Source: Halomonas cupida (GTDB taxonomy: Bacteria > Pseudomonadota > Gammaproteobacteria > Pseudomonadales > Halomonadaceae). From it: 64,000 nt of DNA. Below the pieces are notes generated by a model. That model worked only from the letters and a program-made list of their open reading frames with translations. It was not told the DNA's origin and ran no database searches. Location of the stretch: contig NZ_FRCA01000009.1 in assembly GCF_900142755.1 (NCBI RefSeq), forward strand, positions 50,317 through 114,316. The letters run 5' to 3'. Shown here piece by piece: positions 8,678 through 19,096 of this stretch; the stretch's first letter is position 1, and each line of letters starts with the position of its first letter. A program made the position numbers and the translations under genes.

Positions 8678-9313
8678 CTAGAGCTCAACCTTGTCCTTGT
8701 ACTCACACAGGTCCTCTATCACGCAACTGCCACAGCGTGGCTTGCGGGCCACGCAGGTGTAGCGGCCGTGCAGGATCAGCCAGTGGTGGGCATCCTGACG
8801 GAACTCCTTCGGTACGTGACGCATCAGCTTGTTCTCGACCTCGACCACATCCTTGCCTTTGGCGATACCTGTGCGATTGGACACCCGGAAGATATGGGTG
8901 TCCACGGCAATGGTTGGCTGGCCGAATGCTGTGTTGAGGATCACATTGGCGGTCTTGCGACCGACACCGGGAAGGGCCTCCAGCTCCTGACGAGTCTGCG
9001 GGACTTCACCGCCGTGGCAGGAAATCAGCAGATGACAGGTCTTCATCAGGTTTTCGGCCTTGGTATTGAACAGACCGATGGTCTTGATGTGTGTCTTGAG
9101 TCCGTCGATGCCCAGGTCAATGATCGCCTGGGGCGTATTGGCCACGGGAAACAGTTTCGCCGTAGCCTTGTTGACGCCAACGTCGGTCGCTTGTGCCGAT
9201 AGCAGCACCGCGGCCAACAGTTCGAAGGGAGTGGACCAGTTCAGCTCTGTCGTCGGCTCTGGGTTGTGCTCCCGCAGCCGGGAGAAGATCTCATGGCGTT
9301 TCTGGGCGTTCAT
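8678..9313 (-). CDS. nth: Endonuclease III
   Basis: A bifunctional DNA glycosylase/AP lyase that removes oxidised pyrimidines. The 211-residue protein shows the helix-hairpin-helix LPGVGRKTAN with catalytic Lys120, the active-site Asp138 in AVDTH, and four cysteines of a [4Fe-4S] cluster in the C-terminal CVARKPRCGSCVIEDLC. Length and residue numbering match the E. coli enzyme. It lies downstream of an rsxB-like gene in the same orientation; nth at the end of an rnf/rsx cluster is a known arrangement in gammaproteobacteria. Confidence 0.97.
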   Translation of the reverse strand: MNAQKRHEIFSRLREHNPEPTTELNWSTPFELLAAVLLSAQATDVGVNKATAKLFPVANTPQAIIDLGIDGLKTHIKTIGLFNTKAENLMKTCHLLISCHGGEVPQTRQELEALPGVGRKTANVILNTAFGQPTIAVDTHIFRVSNRTGIAKGKDVVEVENKLMRHVPKEFRQDAHHWLILHGRYTCVARKPRCGSCVIEDLCEYKDKVEL

Positions 9314-9325
9314 GTTGGGCCTGAG

Positions 9326-10297
9326 TCAGGATGAGTGGGCACGAGCTTCCGCCAGCATGCGCTCGGCCTGTTCGAGTTGGTGATGGGCGTCATCGATGGC
9401 CTGCTGATCCTGCTGGCGCTCGGCGTGGGCGATTTGCTGTCGAGCACGGCGTCTGGCCTGTTCGGCGGCGTTGATGGCGAATCGCCGTTGTTGTTCGGCG
9501 TGGTCGGGGTGGTTTTCCGGCGCAGCGCCCAGTTGGCGTTCGATCTCGGCCAGGCGTGACTGCAGTTCACTGGCCTGTTGCTGTAGCTCGGCGCGCTGGA
9601 CATCACTGAGTTCGTCACGCTGCTGTTTGCGAGTCAACTGCTTGAGTCTGGCGCGCAAGCTGACCGCTTTGGTCCGTAGACGGCTGGAGGACACGACGCT
9701 CTCGCCATCGGGTTTGCTGGCGACGGGACGGGGCGCAGGTGGTTGGCGCTGGGCTTGACGTTCGGCACGTCGCTGGCGACGCTCCTCGGCCTCGTGGACC
9801 AGACGCTGGTTGCGAGCGGTGAAGCGCTTGCGGCCGTTGTCGGCACGCTCATCCAGCCAGGCCTGACGTTCAATGTCGCTGGTGGTGGCTTGCCAGCCAG
9901 GATGCGGCAGCAGATCAATGCAATCCACGGGGCAGGGCGCGACACAGAGCTCACAGCCGGTGCACTCTGAGGTAATGACGGTATGCATCTGTTTGGCGGC
10001 GCCCAGAATGGCATCGACCGGGCAGGCCTGGATACATTTGGTGCAGCCGATGCATTCGTCTTCACGAATCCATGCGGTCAGCGGCGACTGTGCCGGTTGC
10101 TCCAGTGGTTGCACCGGACGGCCAGTCAGCTCGGCGAGACGCACTACCGTCGCGTCGCCACCGGGTGGGCAGCGGTTGATGGGCTCACCAGCCGCCACGG
10201 CCTCGGCATAGGGGCGACAGCCGTCCTGGCCGCACTTGCCGCATTGGGTCTGCGGCAAGGCGGCGTCAATGGCATCGATCAGAGCAGGCTGACGCAT
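9326..10297 (-). CDS. rsxB: RsxB/RnfB-like iron-sulfur protein without membrane anchor, extended C-terminus
   Basis: Related to the electron-transfer subunit RsxB of the Rnf/Rsx complex. A Fe-S domain (CGKCGQDGC and a following Cys, residues about 19-45) is followed by a two-cluster ferredoxin domain ([12 protein letters not shown] and [12 protein letters not shown]). The usual N-terminal transmembrane helix is absent; translation begins close to the first cluster. The last 160 or so residues are rich in Arg, Gln, Glu and Ala, with heptad-like coiled-coil segments not found in canonical RsxB. No rsxA, C, D, G or E lies beside it; metG is upstream and nth 12 bases downstream. It may serve as a soluble ferredoxin. 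Confidence 0.85.
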   Translation of the reverse strand: MRQPALIDAIDAALPQTQCGKCGQDGCRPYAEAVAAGEPINRCPPGGDATVVRLAELTGRPVQPLEQPAQSPLTAWIREDECIGCTKCIQACPVDAILGAAKQMHTVITSECTGCELCVAPCPVDCIDLLPHPGWQATTSDIERQAWLDERADNGRKRFTARNQRLVHEAEERRQRRAERQAQRQPPAPRPVASKPDGESVVSSSRLRTKAVSLRARLKQLTRKQQRDELSDVQRAELQQQASELQSRLAEIERQLGAAPENHPDHAEQQRRFAINAAEQARRRARQQIAHAERQQDQQAIDDAHHQLEQAERMLAEARAHSS

Positions 10298-10307
10298 TAT
10301 GATCGGT

Positions 10308-12350
10308 TCAGCTCACTCGCTGGCCCGGCTTGGCACCGCTATGCGGCTCGAGCAGGTAGATGCCGTCGTTGTCGCCGGCGGCCAGCACCATGCCTTCGGA
10401 CACACCGAAACGCATCTTGCGCGGGGCCAGATTGGCGACCATGACGGTGAGTTTGCCGACCAGGGCTTCCGGTGCATAGGCCTTGCGGATACCGGCAAAT
10501 ATCTGACGCTGTTCGCCACCCAGGTCGAGCTGCAGGCGCAGCAGTTTGTCGGCTCCTTCGACGTACTCGGCACTGACGATCTCGGCAATACGTAGATCAA
10601 CGCGAGAAAAGTCGTCGAAGTTGATCTGTTCGCCGATCGGATCATCCGCCAGCGGGCCAGCGGCCTTCTGCTTGAGCTTCTGTTCTTCCACCAGGTCCTC
10701 CTTCGATGCCTCGATCATGGCATCGATACGATCACTTTCCACACGGGTCATCAGCGGCTTGAAGCGTGTAACCGGATGGCCGAGCAGCCACTGCTCGCGG
10801 CTTGCCCAGTCGAGGGATTCGAGCTGCAGGAAACTGCGGGCCTGTTCGGCCATAGCCGGTACCACCGGCGCCAGATAGACCATCAACTGACGGAACAGGT
10901 TGATCCCCACCGAGCAGATATCGATGACCTGCTGCTGCTGGCCTTCCTGCTTGGCCAACGCCCATGGCGCCTTGTCGGCGATATAGGTGTTGGCTTCATC
11001 GGCCAGCTCCATGATCAGACGCATGGCGCGGGCGAATTCACGGTTCTCGTAGAACTCGGCGATCTCGTCGCCAGCGGCAATGAAACGTGCTTGCAGCTCC
11101 GGTTCGCTGCAATGGGCGGACAGTTGACCATCGGCGAGCTTATTGATGAAACCTGCGCAGCGGCTGGCGATATTGACGACCTTGCCCACCAGGTCGGAAT
11201 TGACGCGCAGGGCAAAGTCCTCGAGGTTGAGGTCGAGGTCATCGACCCGCGAGGCCAACTTGGCGGCAAAGTAGTAGCGCAGGTACTCGGGATTGAGATG
11301 CTCGGCGTAAGTCGCGGCCTTGATGAAGGTGCCGCGGGACTTGGACATCTTGGCGCCGTTGACGGTCAGGAAGCCGTGGCAATTGACCGCCGTGGGCGTG
11401 CGCAGGTTGGCACCGTGGAGCATGGCCGGCCAGAACAATGCGTGGAAGTAGACGATGTCCTTGCCGATGAAGTGGTAGACCTCGGCGTCGGAGTCGGGCT
11501 TCCAGTAGCTGTCGAAGTCGATGCCTTCGCGCTCGCAGAGGTTGCGGAAACTGGCCAGGTAACCGATCGGCGCGTCCAGCCAGACATAGAAGTACTTGCC
11601 TGGAGCGTCGGGTATCTCGAAGCCGAAGTAGGGGGCATCACGGGAGATGTCCCACTCATTGAAGCCGGACTCGAACCACTCCATCAGTTTGTTGCGGATC
11701 TGTGGCTGGACATGGTCGTCATTGATCCAGCTCTGCAGGAACTCGGCAAAGTCCGGCAACTTGAAGAAGTAGTGGGTTGAACTGCGCACCTCGGGGGTGG
11801 CACCGGAAATCGCCGACACCGGGTCGATGAGGTCGGCCGGTGTATAGGTGGCACCACAGGCTTCACAGTTGTCGCCATACTGGTCGTCGGTACGGCACTT
11901 GGGGCAGGTGCCCTTGATGAAACGGTCGGCGAGGAACAGGCCCTTGACCGGATCATACATCTGCTCGATATCACGGGTGGCAATGTGGCCGCCATCGCGC
12001 AGACGGGTATAGATCAACTCGCTGAAATAGCGGTTCTCGTCGGAGTGTGTCGAGTGATAGTTGTCGAACGCCACACCGAAGCGCGCGAAGTCCTGCTGAT
12101 GCTCGCGAGACACGCGATCAATCAGTTCTTCCGGGGTAATGCCTTCCTGCTCCGCGCGCAGCATGATCGCGGTGCCGTGGGCATCGTCGGCACACACGTA
12201 ATGGCACTGGTGGCCGCGACTCTTCTGGAAGCGCACCCAGATATCGGTCTGCACGTATTCCAGCAGATGACCCAGGTGGATGGCACCATTGGCATAGGGC
12301 AGGGCGCTGGTAACCAGGATCTTGCGCGCGGCGGGAGCGATATTGGACAT
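10308..12350 (-). CDS. metG: Methionyl-tRNA synthetase
   Basis: A 680-residue class I aminoacyl-tRNA synthetase that charges tRNA-Met. The HIGH signature is HLGH near residue 22, the zinc knuckle is [17 protein letters not shown], and [10 protein letters not shown] is the KMSKS loop. A C-terminal OB-fold tRNA-binding/dimerisation domain begins near [20 protein letters not shown]. The start [19 protein letters not shown] agrees with the family. It reads towards the rsxB-like gene, 10 bases away. Confidence 0.98.
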   Translation of the reverse strand: MSNIAPAARKILVTSALPYANGAIHLGHLLEYVQTDIWVRFQKSRGHQCHYVCADDAHGTAIMLRAEQEGITPEELIDRVSREHQQDFARFGVAFDNYHSTHSDENRYFSELIYTRLRDGGHIATRDIEQMYDPVKGLFLADRFIKGTCPKCRTDDQYGDNCEACGATYTPADLIDPVSAISGATPEVRSSTHYFFKLPDFAEFLQSWINDDHVQPQIRNKLMEWFESGFNEWDISRDAPYFGFEIPDAPGKYFYVWLDAPIGYLASFRNLCEREGIDFDSYWKPDSDAEVYHFIGKDIVYFHALFWPAMLHGANLRTPTAVNCHGFLTVNGAKMSKSRGTFIKAATYAEHLNPEYLRYYFAAKLASRVDDLDLNLEDFALRVNSDLVGKVVNIASRCAGFINKLADGQLSAHCSEPELQARFIAAGDEIAEFYENREFARAMRLIMELADEANTYIADKAPWALAKQEGQQQQVIDICSVGINLFRQLMVYLAPVVPAMAEQARSFLQLESLDWASREQWLLGHPVTRFKPLMTRVESDRIDAMIEASKEDLVEEQKLKQKAAGPLADDPIGEQINFDDFSRVDLRIAEIVSAEYVEGADKLLRLQLDLGGEQRQIFAGIRKAYAPEALVGKLTVMVANLAPRKMRFGVSEGMVLAAGDNDGIYLLEPHSGAKPGQRVS

Positions 12351-12443
12351 GGTGGTAAGGATTATCCCGTTGAAAATCAGGCGACGATTGTAGCCAGGAT
12401 GCCTGCCCAGTGCATCTGCCGGGAGGCATCCGGCGGTGGTGTT

Positions 12444-13931
12444 TCAGTGCTGGCGGGAAAGAGGTGCCAGTATGGCGACGTCATGAATGCCGCGGTCACG
12501 GAGGTGTAGAGCCTGCAGGCGGCTCATGGTGCCCTGTTCACAATACAACAGGTAGTGGCGGTCGGGGCTCAGTTCCTCGGCTCTGCTCTGCAGTTCGTAG
12601 AAGGGAATCTGCAGTATCTCCACATGACTCTGTGGCAATGGACGAGCGTCGACCTCATCCGGCGCGCGTACATCGATGATGGTCGTATTCCTCGCGGATG
12701 TCGCCGTGAGGTTCTCCAGTGACACGCTGGCAATCGTCTCACGAGGGACTGATGGTGCGTCGCGTCCCAGTTTGCCACTCCAGGCTCTGCTGATGGCGGC
12801 GTGGATCAGGGCATCCATGTCCAGCCTGGTCTCAGCTTCGGTGACGGCCTCCCGGCACGCCTTGATATGAGGCTTTTGCGACACGGTACCACAGTATTCG
12901 GGCATGCTGGCCGATAGCTCGGCGGTATCGATCTGCCGCGCGATGTCGATGATGTCCTGCTTGTTGTCAGCCAGTACTGGCCGCAGGATCGGCAGGTGCG
13001 TGGCATTGTCGATCAGGGCAAGGTTGTGCAACGTCTGACTGGATACCTGGGCAATGGCTTCACCGGTGACGAGCACGGAAACGCGAGCTCGATGGGCGAC
13101 CCGAGTGGCGGCTCGAATCATCATGCGCTTGAGCACCACGCCGGTCAGTCCTTCATCGACGTGCTGGCGGATAGCGTCGATGATCTCCTCGAACGGTACG
13201 CTGGTGAACGAAACCTGGTGGGAGCTGCCATGCTGCTGCCAGAGGTGGTGGGTGATTCGATGAACAGCCTGAAGCTGCTCGTCTCCGGCGAAGCGGAAAA
13301 GTACGAAGTGACACTTTACCCCCCGGCGCATCATTTTCCAGGCGGCGACAGGGGAATCGTACCCTCCGGACATCAGCACCAATGCCTGGCCCTGGCTGCC
13401 CAGCGGATAGCCTCCAACCCCAGGGCGTTCGGTGATGTGGTGCAGCAATTGATCGCCTTCAATGCGCAGGCGCACGTCGATACGGGGGTGCTGCAGATTG
13501 ACGCTGGCTCCTTCGGTCGCATCAAGCAGGGCGCCGCCGATGTGACGTTCTGCCTGCTGTGAGTTGAAGTCATGTGTGCCGCGGCGCCGGGCGCTGACTC
13601 GGAACTGCTGACCTTCGACTCGCGCCGCCCAGCGCGCTACCACCTGTTGTGCCAGGTCGTCGAGGTCGATGAAGGAAGACTGCTCCACACGGGCCACCAG
13701 ATGAATGCCCGGAGTGCGTGCCATGCATAGTTCAAGTCGCTCGGTAGTATCGGTATCGAGCCCATCCGGCAGACGAATCCAGAGTTGATCCCACTCCGCC
13801 CGCACTTTTGCCTCGGGTTCGATACGGCGTAGGGCATTTCGAAGGTTGGTCGAAAGGATCTTGCCCAGGTGACGACGAACAGAGGGCGACTTGATGGTGG
13901 TGTCCGCAGACAAGGTGAGGTGGTAGAGCAT
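12444..13931 (-). CDS. thiI: tRNA 4-thiouridine synthetase ThiI with rhodanese domain
   Basis: A 495-residue enzyme that makes 4-thiouridine at tRNA position 8 and passes sulfur to thiazole synthesis. An N-terminal ferredoxin-like and THUMP region (about 1-165) precedes the PP-loop VLMSGGYDSPVAAW. CGTVSQKPHIKACREAV follows, and the C-terminal rhodanese domain keeps its catalytic cysteine in LLYCEQGTMSRL. The length matches ThiI proteins that carry the rhodanese domain. It is a monocistronic minus-strand gene between metG and a small unknown gene. Confidence 0.96.
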   Translation of the reverse strand: MLYHLTLSADTTIKSPSVRRHLGKILSTNLRNALRRIEPEAKVRAEWDQLWIRLPDGLDTDTTERLELCMARTPGIHLVARVEQSSFIDLDDLAQQVVARWAARVEGQQFRVSARRRGTHDFNSQQAERHIGGALLDATEGASVNLQHPRIDVRLRIEGDQLLHHITERPGVGGYPLGSQGQALVLMSGGYDSPVAAWKMMRRGVKCHFVLFRFAGDEQLQAVHRITHHLWQQHGSSHQVSFTSVPFEEIIDAIRQHVDEGLTGVVLKRMMIRAATRVAHRARVSVLVTGEAIAQVSSQTLHNLALIDNATHLPILRPVLADNKQDIIDIARQIDTAELSASMPEYCGTVSQKPHIKACREAVTEAETRLDMDALIHAAISRAWSGKLGRDAPSVPRETIASVSLENLTATSARNTTIIDVRAPDEVDARPLPQSHVEILQIPFYELQSRAEELSPDRHYLLYCEQGTMSRLQALHLRDRGIHDVAILAPLSRQH

Positions 13932-14069
13932 CGATAGGATTTATTGGCTGGTGAAATGACGCAACCGACCGATCCGTGAGAGATCGGTCAGAGCAGAGGG
14001 TGCTGCAATACTGCGGGGAAAGACTATAGCCGGACCGATGGCTGCTTGCCGCTGACGGGCCGGCAGAAC

Positions 14070-14354
14070 TCAGTAGAGGGCCTGTTCCTCATGGATGACC
14101 TCCTTGAGCAACTCGAGAAATAGGCGATCTGCTTCGGAATGGTTCTCCGGGCTGTCCGGAATGTGGATGCTGGTGGTATCGGAAATCTCGTTGGCGATGG
14201 CAGCCAGTACATCGGCATCGCTGCTGTTGCTGGCAAGGTGCCGACGAGCGATATCCAGTGAGGTCTCGAGGACGCTCGGATCCTGCAGCAGTTTCTTTAT
14301 GAACCCTGATAGCTCATTGATGATTCGGGTTTTCTGGATCTCGGAAGAAGACAT
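14070..14354 (-). CDS. Small hypothetical acidic protein, 94 residues
   Basis: I do not recognise this protein. From the ATG at 14354 it reads MSSSEIQKTRIINELSGFIK and is helical, acidic and soluble, with repeated Leu/Ile/Ala positions that suggest a helical bundle. There is no signal peptide. The ribosome binding site is weak; the open frame extends 16 codons upstream with an unlikely composition. It lies upstream of thiI on the same strand, about 140 bases away. Confidence 0.55.
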   Translation of the reverse strand: MSSSEIQKTRIINELSGFIKKLLQDPSVLETSLDIARRHLASNSSDADVLAAIANEISDTTSIHIPDSPENHSEADRLFLELLKEVIHEEQALY

Positions 14355-14402
14355 CTGTGTGATTCCCAATGGCCGTGCCGATGAATTCGGCAACCATAGC
14401 AT

Positions 14403-14778
14403 GTTTCACCGCCGAGCCGTGAGCATGAGGGTGAATTAGACAGCGCTGGCTGGTTCTAAAGAATGAGTTCAGCTAATGAATTTGTTCTCATTCGCGCAAT
14501 ATGCACAAAAGCTGTGTTGTTTGATGTTACCGAACGTGATGTTGTGTGTCAGGATTGTGCAAGGCAGGAGTGGGGCAGTCACTTTTGTGCAGCGTTGTTC
14601 GATACCTGTTGAAGGTGCGATCAGATTTTCCGCCAGAGCCACTTGGCCAGAACCACTTGAGTCGAGGCGAACAGCCCGGGATGGCCTTCCGGGAGTTGTT
14701 GATTCGAGGGCTCGAGTCTAGCTTCAAAGAAGTATGTAGCCCCATACCGGTAATGATTAATATACAAGGGAGTTCAGT
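14403..14778. promoter_or_regulatory. A/T-rich intergenic region upstream of the type I secretion operon
   Basis: No gene is visible here. The stretch is richer in A and T than its surroundings and presumably holds the promoter of the secretion operon. GTAATGATTAATATACAAGG just before the start gives an AAGG ribosome binding site. I could not assign a -35/-10 pair with confidence. Confidence 0.4.
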
Positions 14779-16716
14779 ATGAAACCTGAACCGCAAGGAT
14801 CAAGGTATGCAGGCCTGAAGCCTGTTGCCGTCGCGGTGGCACTGGGGTCATTGATGACGGTGGCGGTGGCCCAGGCGCAAATGCAGGCGCAGGGCAGCCT
14901 ACCTGAGGGGACCGCATCACCGGGCGCCACAACGCTGCGCGATGTCGTTGAGCAGACCATCAATACCAACCCCGAAGTGCTGGCGGCATGGAATGGCTTG
15001 CAGGCTGCTGGATACGATGAGCGTGTCGCTTTTGGCGGCTTTCTGCCGCAGGTCGATATCACTGGCGGCGTGGGGCTCGAGGATCGTGAGAACGATGGTG
15101 TCGGTAGCTATGACACCGACTACGCCGAAGTGTCGTTGACGCAGATGCTTTATGACGGCTTTGCCACCGCCAATGAGGTAGAGCGACTCAATTACGCAGA
15201 GTTGGTGCGTTTTTACGAGTTGCTGGGTGCCAGTCAGAACGCGGCACTGGAGGCCACTCGAGCCTACCTTGATGTACAGCGCTATCGCATTCTGGTCGGT
15301 CTGGCGCGAGTGAATTACCAGCGGCACCTGGACGTTTTCTATCAGATCGAGGCGCGCGCTCTTTCCGGTGCGGGCCGACGAGTTGATCTCGAGCAGATAG
15401 CCGGGCGCCTGGCGCTGGCCGAGTCCAACCTGATCACCGAAGCTTCCAATCTGCACGATGTCTCGGCACGTTTCCAGCGCCTGGTGGGTGAATTGCCTCC
15501 TGAGTCGCTGGCGGAGGCGCCGACCTTTGCCGAAAGACTACCTGCTGATGTCAGCGAAGCACTGCGATTGGCCTATGAAGGGAATCCGGATTTTCATGCG
15601 GCGATCGCGAATATTGAGTCATCCCGTGCTGCGCGTGACGGGACCAGGGCTGCCTTTCAGCCTCGACTCGATCTGGTGGGGAGAGCCGGAACCTATCGTG
15701 ATGGCGATAATGCCGACACCCCTCCAGGTAGTGAGCCGGAGTCCCACGAGGACCGCAGCAGCATCGAGTTGGTGGCCAGCATGAACCTCTATCGTGGCGG
15801 TAGTGATCTGGCATCCTTCCGAGCTGCCAGCGAGCGTGTGGAGCAGGCTGTCAATCTGCGCGACAAGGCCTGTGTCGACATCCGCCAGACCACTTCGATC
15901 GCCTTCAACGACACCCAGCGTCTGCGGGCCCAGCTCGAGTACCTCAATGAGCATCGCCTGACAACGGATCGTGTGCTCGCTGCCTACAAGCAGCAGTTCG
16001 ATATAGGTCAGCGGACACTGCTTGATCTGCTGGATATGGAGAATGAGCATTTTGAGGCCAGTCGTGCCTATCGTAATGCTTTGTTTGATGTAGCACTGGC
16101 CGATACAAGAACACTGGCAGCCATGGGGGATCTCCTTGAGGTGCTTGATGTTCGCAGGGAAGGGCTACCGAGTCTGGCCGACCTAGGCAGCAATGGTGTC
16201 GAGGTGACCTCGGATATTACCTGCCCGGCGGTGGGGGCGCGTTCCTACACTATCGATGAGCTGACCAATGACAATACGCGAGCACCGGATGTGGTGTTGT
16301 CGGCAGATACGTTGTTTGCGGTCGGCAGTTATGAGCTGAATCCAGCGGCGCGCGGTGAGTTGGATGCGCTGGTGGCACGTATTCGCGGACGTGACGATCT
16401 GAACAGGATCTTCATTGCGGGACACGCCGACAGTACTGGCTCGGATGCCATCAATGACCCGCTGTCAAGCAATCGGGCTGATGCTGTTGCGCAGTATCTC
16501 GTCAGCCAGGGAGTCAGCCCGGCTATGATAGAAACACGTGGCTACGGCTCGCGCAGTCCGGTGGCCAGTAACGACAATGCTGACGGCCGCCGTCAGAACC
16601 GCCGAGTCGAGATCACCCTGGAACGTAACGGAGAGAACCTGGACCTGAGTCTGATCGGTACAGCGGGCAATGATCCGCTGTCGCTTGCCTGGGCGCAGTC
16701 TGACAAGACGTCCTGA
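14779..16716 (+). CDS. TolC-family type I secretion outer-membrane protein fused to an OmpA domain
   Basis: A 645-residue outer-membrane channel. A signal peptide region (about 15-35, ending AVAQAQ) precedes a TolC/outer-membrane efflux fold (about 50-460), with the typical RYRILVGLARVNYQRHLDVF and QFDIGQRTLLDLLDMENEHF helices. A C-terminal OmpA/MotB peptidoglycan-binding domain (about 505-625) contains FIAGHADSTGSDAIN and the NRRVEI motif. It is the first gene of an operon with an ABC exporter and HlyD adaptor, the LapE role in large-adhesin export. The fused OmpA domain should tether the channel to the cell wall. Confidence 0.9.
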   Translation: MKPEPQGSRYAGLKPVAVAVALGSLMTVAVAQAQMQAQGSLPEGTASPGATTLRDVVEQTINTNPEVLAAWNGLQAAGYDERVAFGGFLPQVDITGGVGLEDRENDGVGSYDTDYAEVSLTQMLYDGFATANEVERLNYAELVRFYELLGASQNAALEATRAYLDVQRYRILVGLARVNYQRHLDVFYQIEARALSGAGRRVDLEQIAGRLALAESNLITEASNLHDVSARFQRLVGELPPESLAEAPTFAERLPADVSEALRLAYEGNPDFHAAIANIESSRAARDGTRAAFQPRLDLVGRAGTYRDGDNADTPPGSEPESHEDRSSIELVASMNLYRGGSDLASFRAASERVEQAVNLRDKACVDIRQTTSIAFNDTQRLRAQLEYLNEHRLTTDRVLAAYKQQFDIGQRTLLDLLDMENEHFEASRAYRNALFDVALADTRTLAAMGDLLEVLDVRREGLPSLADLGSNGVEVTSDITCPAVGARSYTIDELTNDNTRAPDVVLSADTLFAVGSYELNPAARGELDALVARIRGRDDLNRIFIAGHADSTGSDAINDPLSSNRADAVAQYLVSQGVSPAMIETRGYGSRSPVASNDNADGRRQNRRVEITLERNGENLDLSLIGTAGNDPLSLAWAQSDKTS

Positions 16717-16864
16717 TATCTGGAGTTGTTGGGGCTCGGCTGCCTCGGGAGAGACCCTGAGGCAGCCTGTGGTTTGAATGCCGGTTCAATAGTGCAGGTG
16801 GCAGGGATGAAACACCTGGACCATCGGAGTCAGGAGGATTCGCGGTTTTGATCAATCCTCCGAA

Positions 16865-19096
16865 ATGCCTGGGCTGATAGTTAGTGAGGTAATCGTGGAA
16901 CACTCTGATGTTGAGCAATATGGCAGCCAATCATCGGCTACTGAAGAGACAGACAATGATGGCGGCAAGTCTTCATCGGTCAAGGACGAACTGCTGGAAG
17001 CCTTGTTGACCATTGCGCATGTCCATGATCATGACGTCAGTGCGGATTCCCTGACGGCGGGGCTACCGCTCGAAGAGGGCGCATTGACGCCTGGGGTCTT
17101 CCCGCGTGCTGCAGAGCGAGCCGGGTTGACGGCACGTCTGGTGAAGTCTTCCGTGGTGCGGCTCAATCCCGCCTTGTTTCCCACCGTTCTGCTGTTGGAG
17201 CCGGGTCGTGCCTGCGTACTTCTGGATCTCGACGTCCACCAGCGAGTAGCTCGGGTAGTGTTTCCGGATCTTGGGCATGCCGATACAGAGATACCACTGG
17301 ACGAGTTGCAGGAACGCTACAGTGGCGATGCCATCTATGTGCGTCCGCGTTTTCGATTTGATGCGCGCAGTGACGACGTCAAGCGAGACAGCTCTCGTCA
17401 CTGGTTCTGGGGCGTCATTCGTGAGAATCGTCGGTTGTACCGAGACGTCATTCTCGGTTCTGTGGCCATCAACCTGTTTGCTCTGGCAATGCCACTGTTC
17501 GTGTTGAACATCTATGACCGGGTAGTGCCCAATCATGCCACCGAGACACTTTGGGTGTTGTCTGCGGGTGTGTTCGTGGTGTTGTGCTTTGACCTCCTGC
17601 TGCGCTTGATGCGATCCACTTTTGTTGACCTTGCGGCAAGTCGTGCGGACGTCAAGCTGTCGTCGCGTATCATGGCGCGCGTACTGGGGATGCGGATGGA
17701 AGCACGGCCTCAGTCCACGGGGTCCTTCGTGGCCATGTTGCAGTCCTTCGAATCGGTGCGCTCCTTTATCGGTTCGGCTACGGTCATTGCCATGGTTGAT
17801 CTGCCTTTCGTCCTCATGTTTGTGGCGATCATCGGTATCATCGGCCCTCCCCTGATGATCCCACTGGTGGTTGGCATCATCTTCATTCTGCTCTATGCCC
17901 TTGCCGCCCAGGGCAAGTTGCATGACCTGTCGGAAACCACGCTCAAGGTGGGCGCGCAGCGTAATGCGACCCTGGTGGAGTCAGTATCCCAGTTGGAAAC
18001 GGTCAAGGCGCTGCGGGGGGAGAGTCGTGTGCAAGGGAGCTGGGAGCAGGCCAGTGCCTTCCTGTCTCGTACTGGTGCGCAACTGAAGTCTCTGGGCTCC
18101 TCGGTGACCAGTCTTGCCCAGTGGGTTCAGCATACCGTTGGTGTCTGTGTGATTCTGGTTGGCGTCTACCTTATCGTCGATGGAAGCCTCACCCAGGGCG
18201 GGCTGATTGCAGCCTACATGCTGTCATCACGTGCTCTCGCACCGGTCAGCCAGGCAGCCGGCCTGCTTGCTCAGTATCACCAGTCAGCCACCGCTCTGGA
18301 GTCACTCAACCGCGTCATGGAGATGCCGGTAGAGCGTTCCGAGAGCGGCTATCTCGATCGTCCGGCAGTCAAGGGTGAAGTTCGCTTCGACAAGGTCAGT
18401 TTCCGCTATCCCGAGGCCGAGAATGACAGTCTGCGGGAGGTTTCCATCACCATGGAGCCGGGGCAGAAGGTCGCGCTACTGGGACGTGTGGGCTGTGGCA
18501 AGAGCACCCTGCAGAAATTGCTGCTGGGCTTCTATCAGCCGACTTCCGGAGCGGTGTTGATCGACGGAGTGGATATACGTCAGTTCGATCCCTTGCAGCT
18601 ACGGCGCCATATCGGTTATGTCCCCCAGGATGTTCGACTGTTCTACGGCTCGCTCAAGGACAACATCATCGCCGGTGGTGGTAGTGAAGGCGTCGATGAC
18701 GAGATGTTGCTGAACGCCATTCGCATCAGTGGGCTCGAGTCGCTGGTGACCAGCCATCCTCAGGGGATCGAGCTGCAGGTTGGCGAGGGTGGTCAGATGT
18801 TGTCCGGAGGGCAGCGTCAGGCCGTGGCGATCGCCCGTGCCATCGTCCATGACCCGGCAATCCTGTTGCTTGATGAACCGACCAGTGCCATGGACCACTC
18901 GAGCGAAGAGGCCTTCAAGCGCAACCTGGAGGAATATGCCCCCGGCAAGACGATGGTAGTGGTGACCCACCGTACTTCGTTGCTGTCGCTGGTGGATCGT
19001 ATTGTGGTCGTCGATTCCGGGAAGGTAGTGGCGGACGGCGAACGTGACAGCGTAATGGAGGCGCTGCGCAAAGGGCAGATCGGGAGGGCCAGCTGA
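16865..19096 (+). CDS. Type I secretion ABC exporter, LapB-like
   Basis: An inner-membrane ABC exporter energising secretion of a large substrate. The N-terminal region (about 40-150) resembles a degenerate C39 peptidase-like domain, lacking an obvious catalytic Cys. A six-helix ABC transmembrane domain follows (about 190-470), then the ATPase domain with Walker A GRVGCGKST, signature LSGGQRQA and Walker B ILLLDEPTSAMD. Full length is 743 residues from the ATG at 16865; a GTG at 16895 with GTGAGG upstream is an alternative start. Its TGA overlaps the ATG of the adaptor gene by one base, showing translational coupling. Confidence 0.9.
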   Translation: MPGLIVSEVIVEHSDVEQYGSQSSATEETDNDGGKSSSVKDELLEALLTIAHVHDHDVSADSLTAGLPLEEGALTPGVFPRAAERAGLTARLVKSSVVRLNPALFPTVLLLEPGRACVLLDLDVHQRVARVVFPDLGHADTEIPLDELQERYSGDAIYVRPRFRFDARSDDVKRDSSRHWFWGVIRENRRLYRDVILGSVAINLFALAMPLFVLNIYDRVVPNHATETLWVLSAGVFVVLCFDLLLRLMRSTFVDLAASRADVKLSSRIMARVLGMRMEARPQSTGSFVAMLQSFESVRSFIGSATVIAMVDLPFVLMFVAIIGIIGPPLMIPLVVGIIFILLYALAAQGKLHDLSETTLKVGAQRNATLVESVSQLETVKALRGESRVQGSWEQASAFLSRTGAQLKSLGSSVTSLAQWVQHTVGVCVILVGVYLIVDGSLTQGGLIAAYMLSSRALAPVSQAAGLLAQYHQSATALESLNRVMEMPVERSESGYLDRPAVKGEVRFDKVSFRYPEAENDSLREVSITMEPGQKVALLGRVGCGKSTLQKLLLGFYQPTSGAVLIDGVDIRQFDPLQLRRHIGYVPQDVRLFYGSLKDNIIAGGGSEGVDDEMLLNAIRISGLESLVTSHPQGIELQVGEGGQMLSGGQRQAVAIARAIVHDPAILLLDEPTSAMDHSSEEAFKRNLEEYAPGKTMVVVTHRTSLLSLVDRIVVVDSGKVVADGERDSVMEALRKGQIGRAS

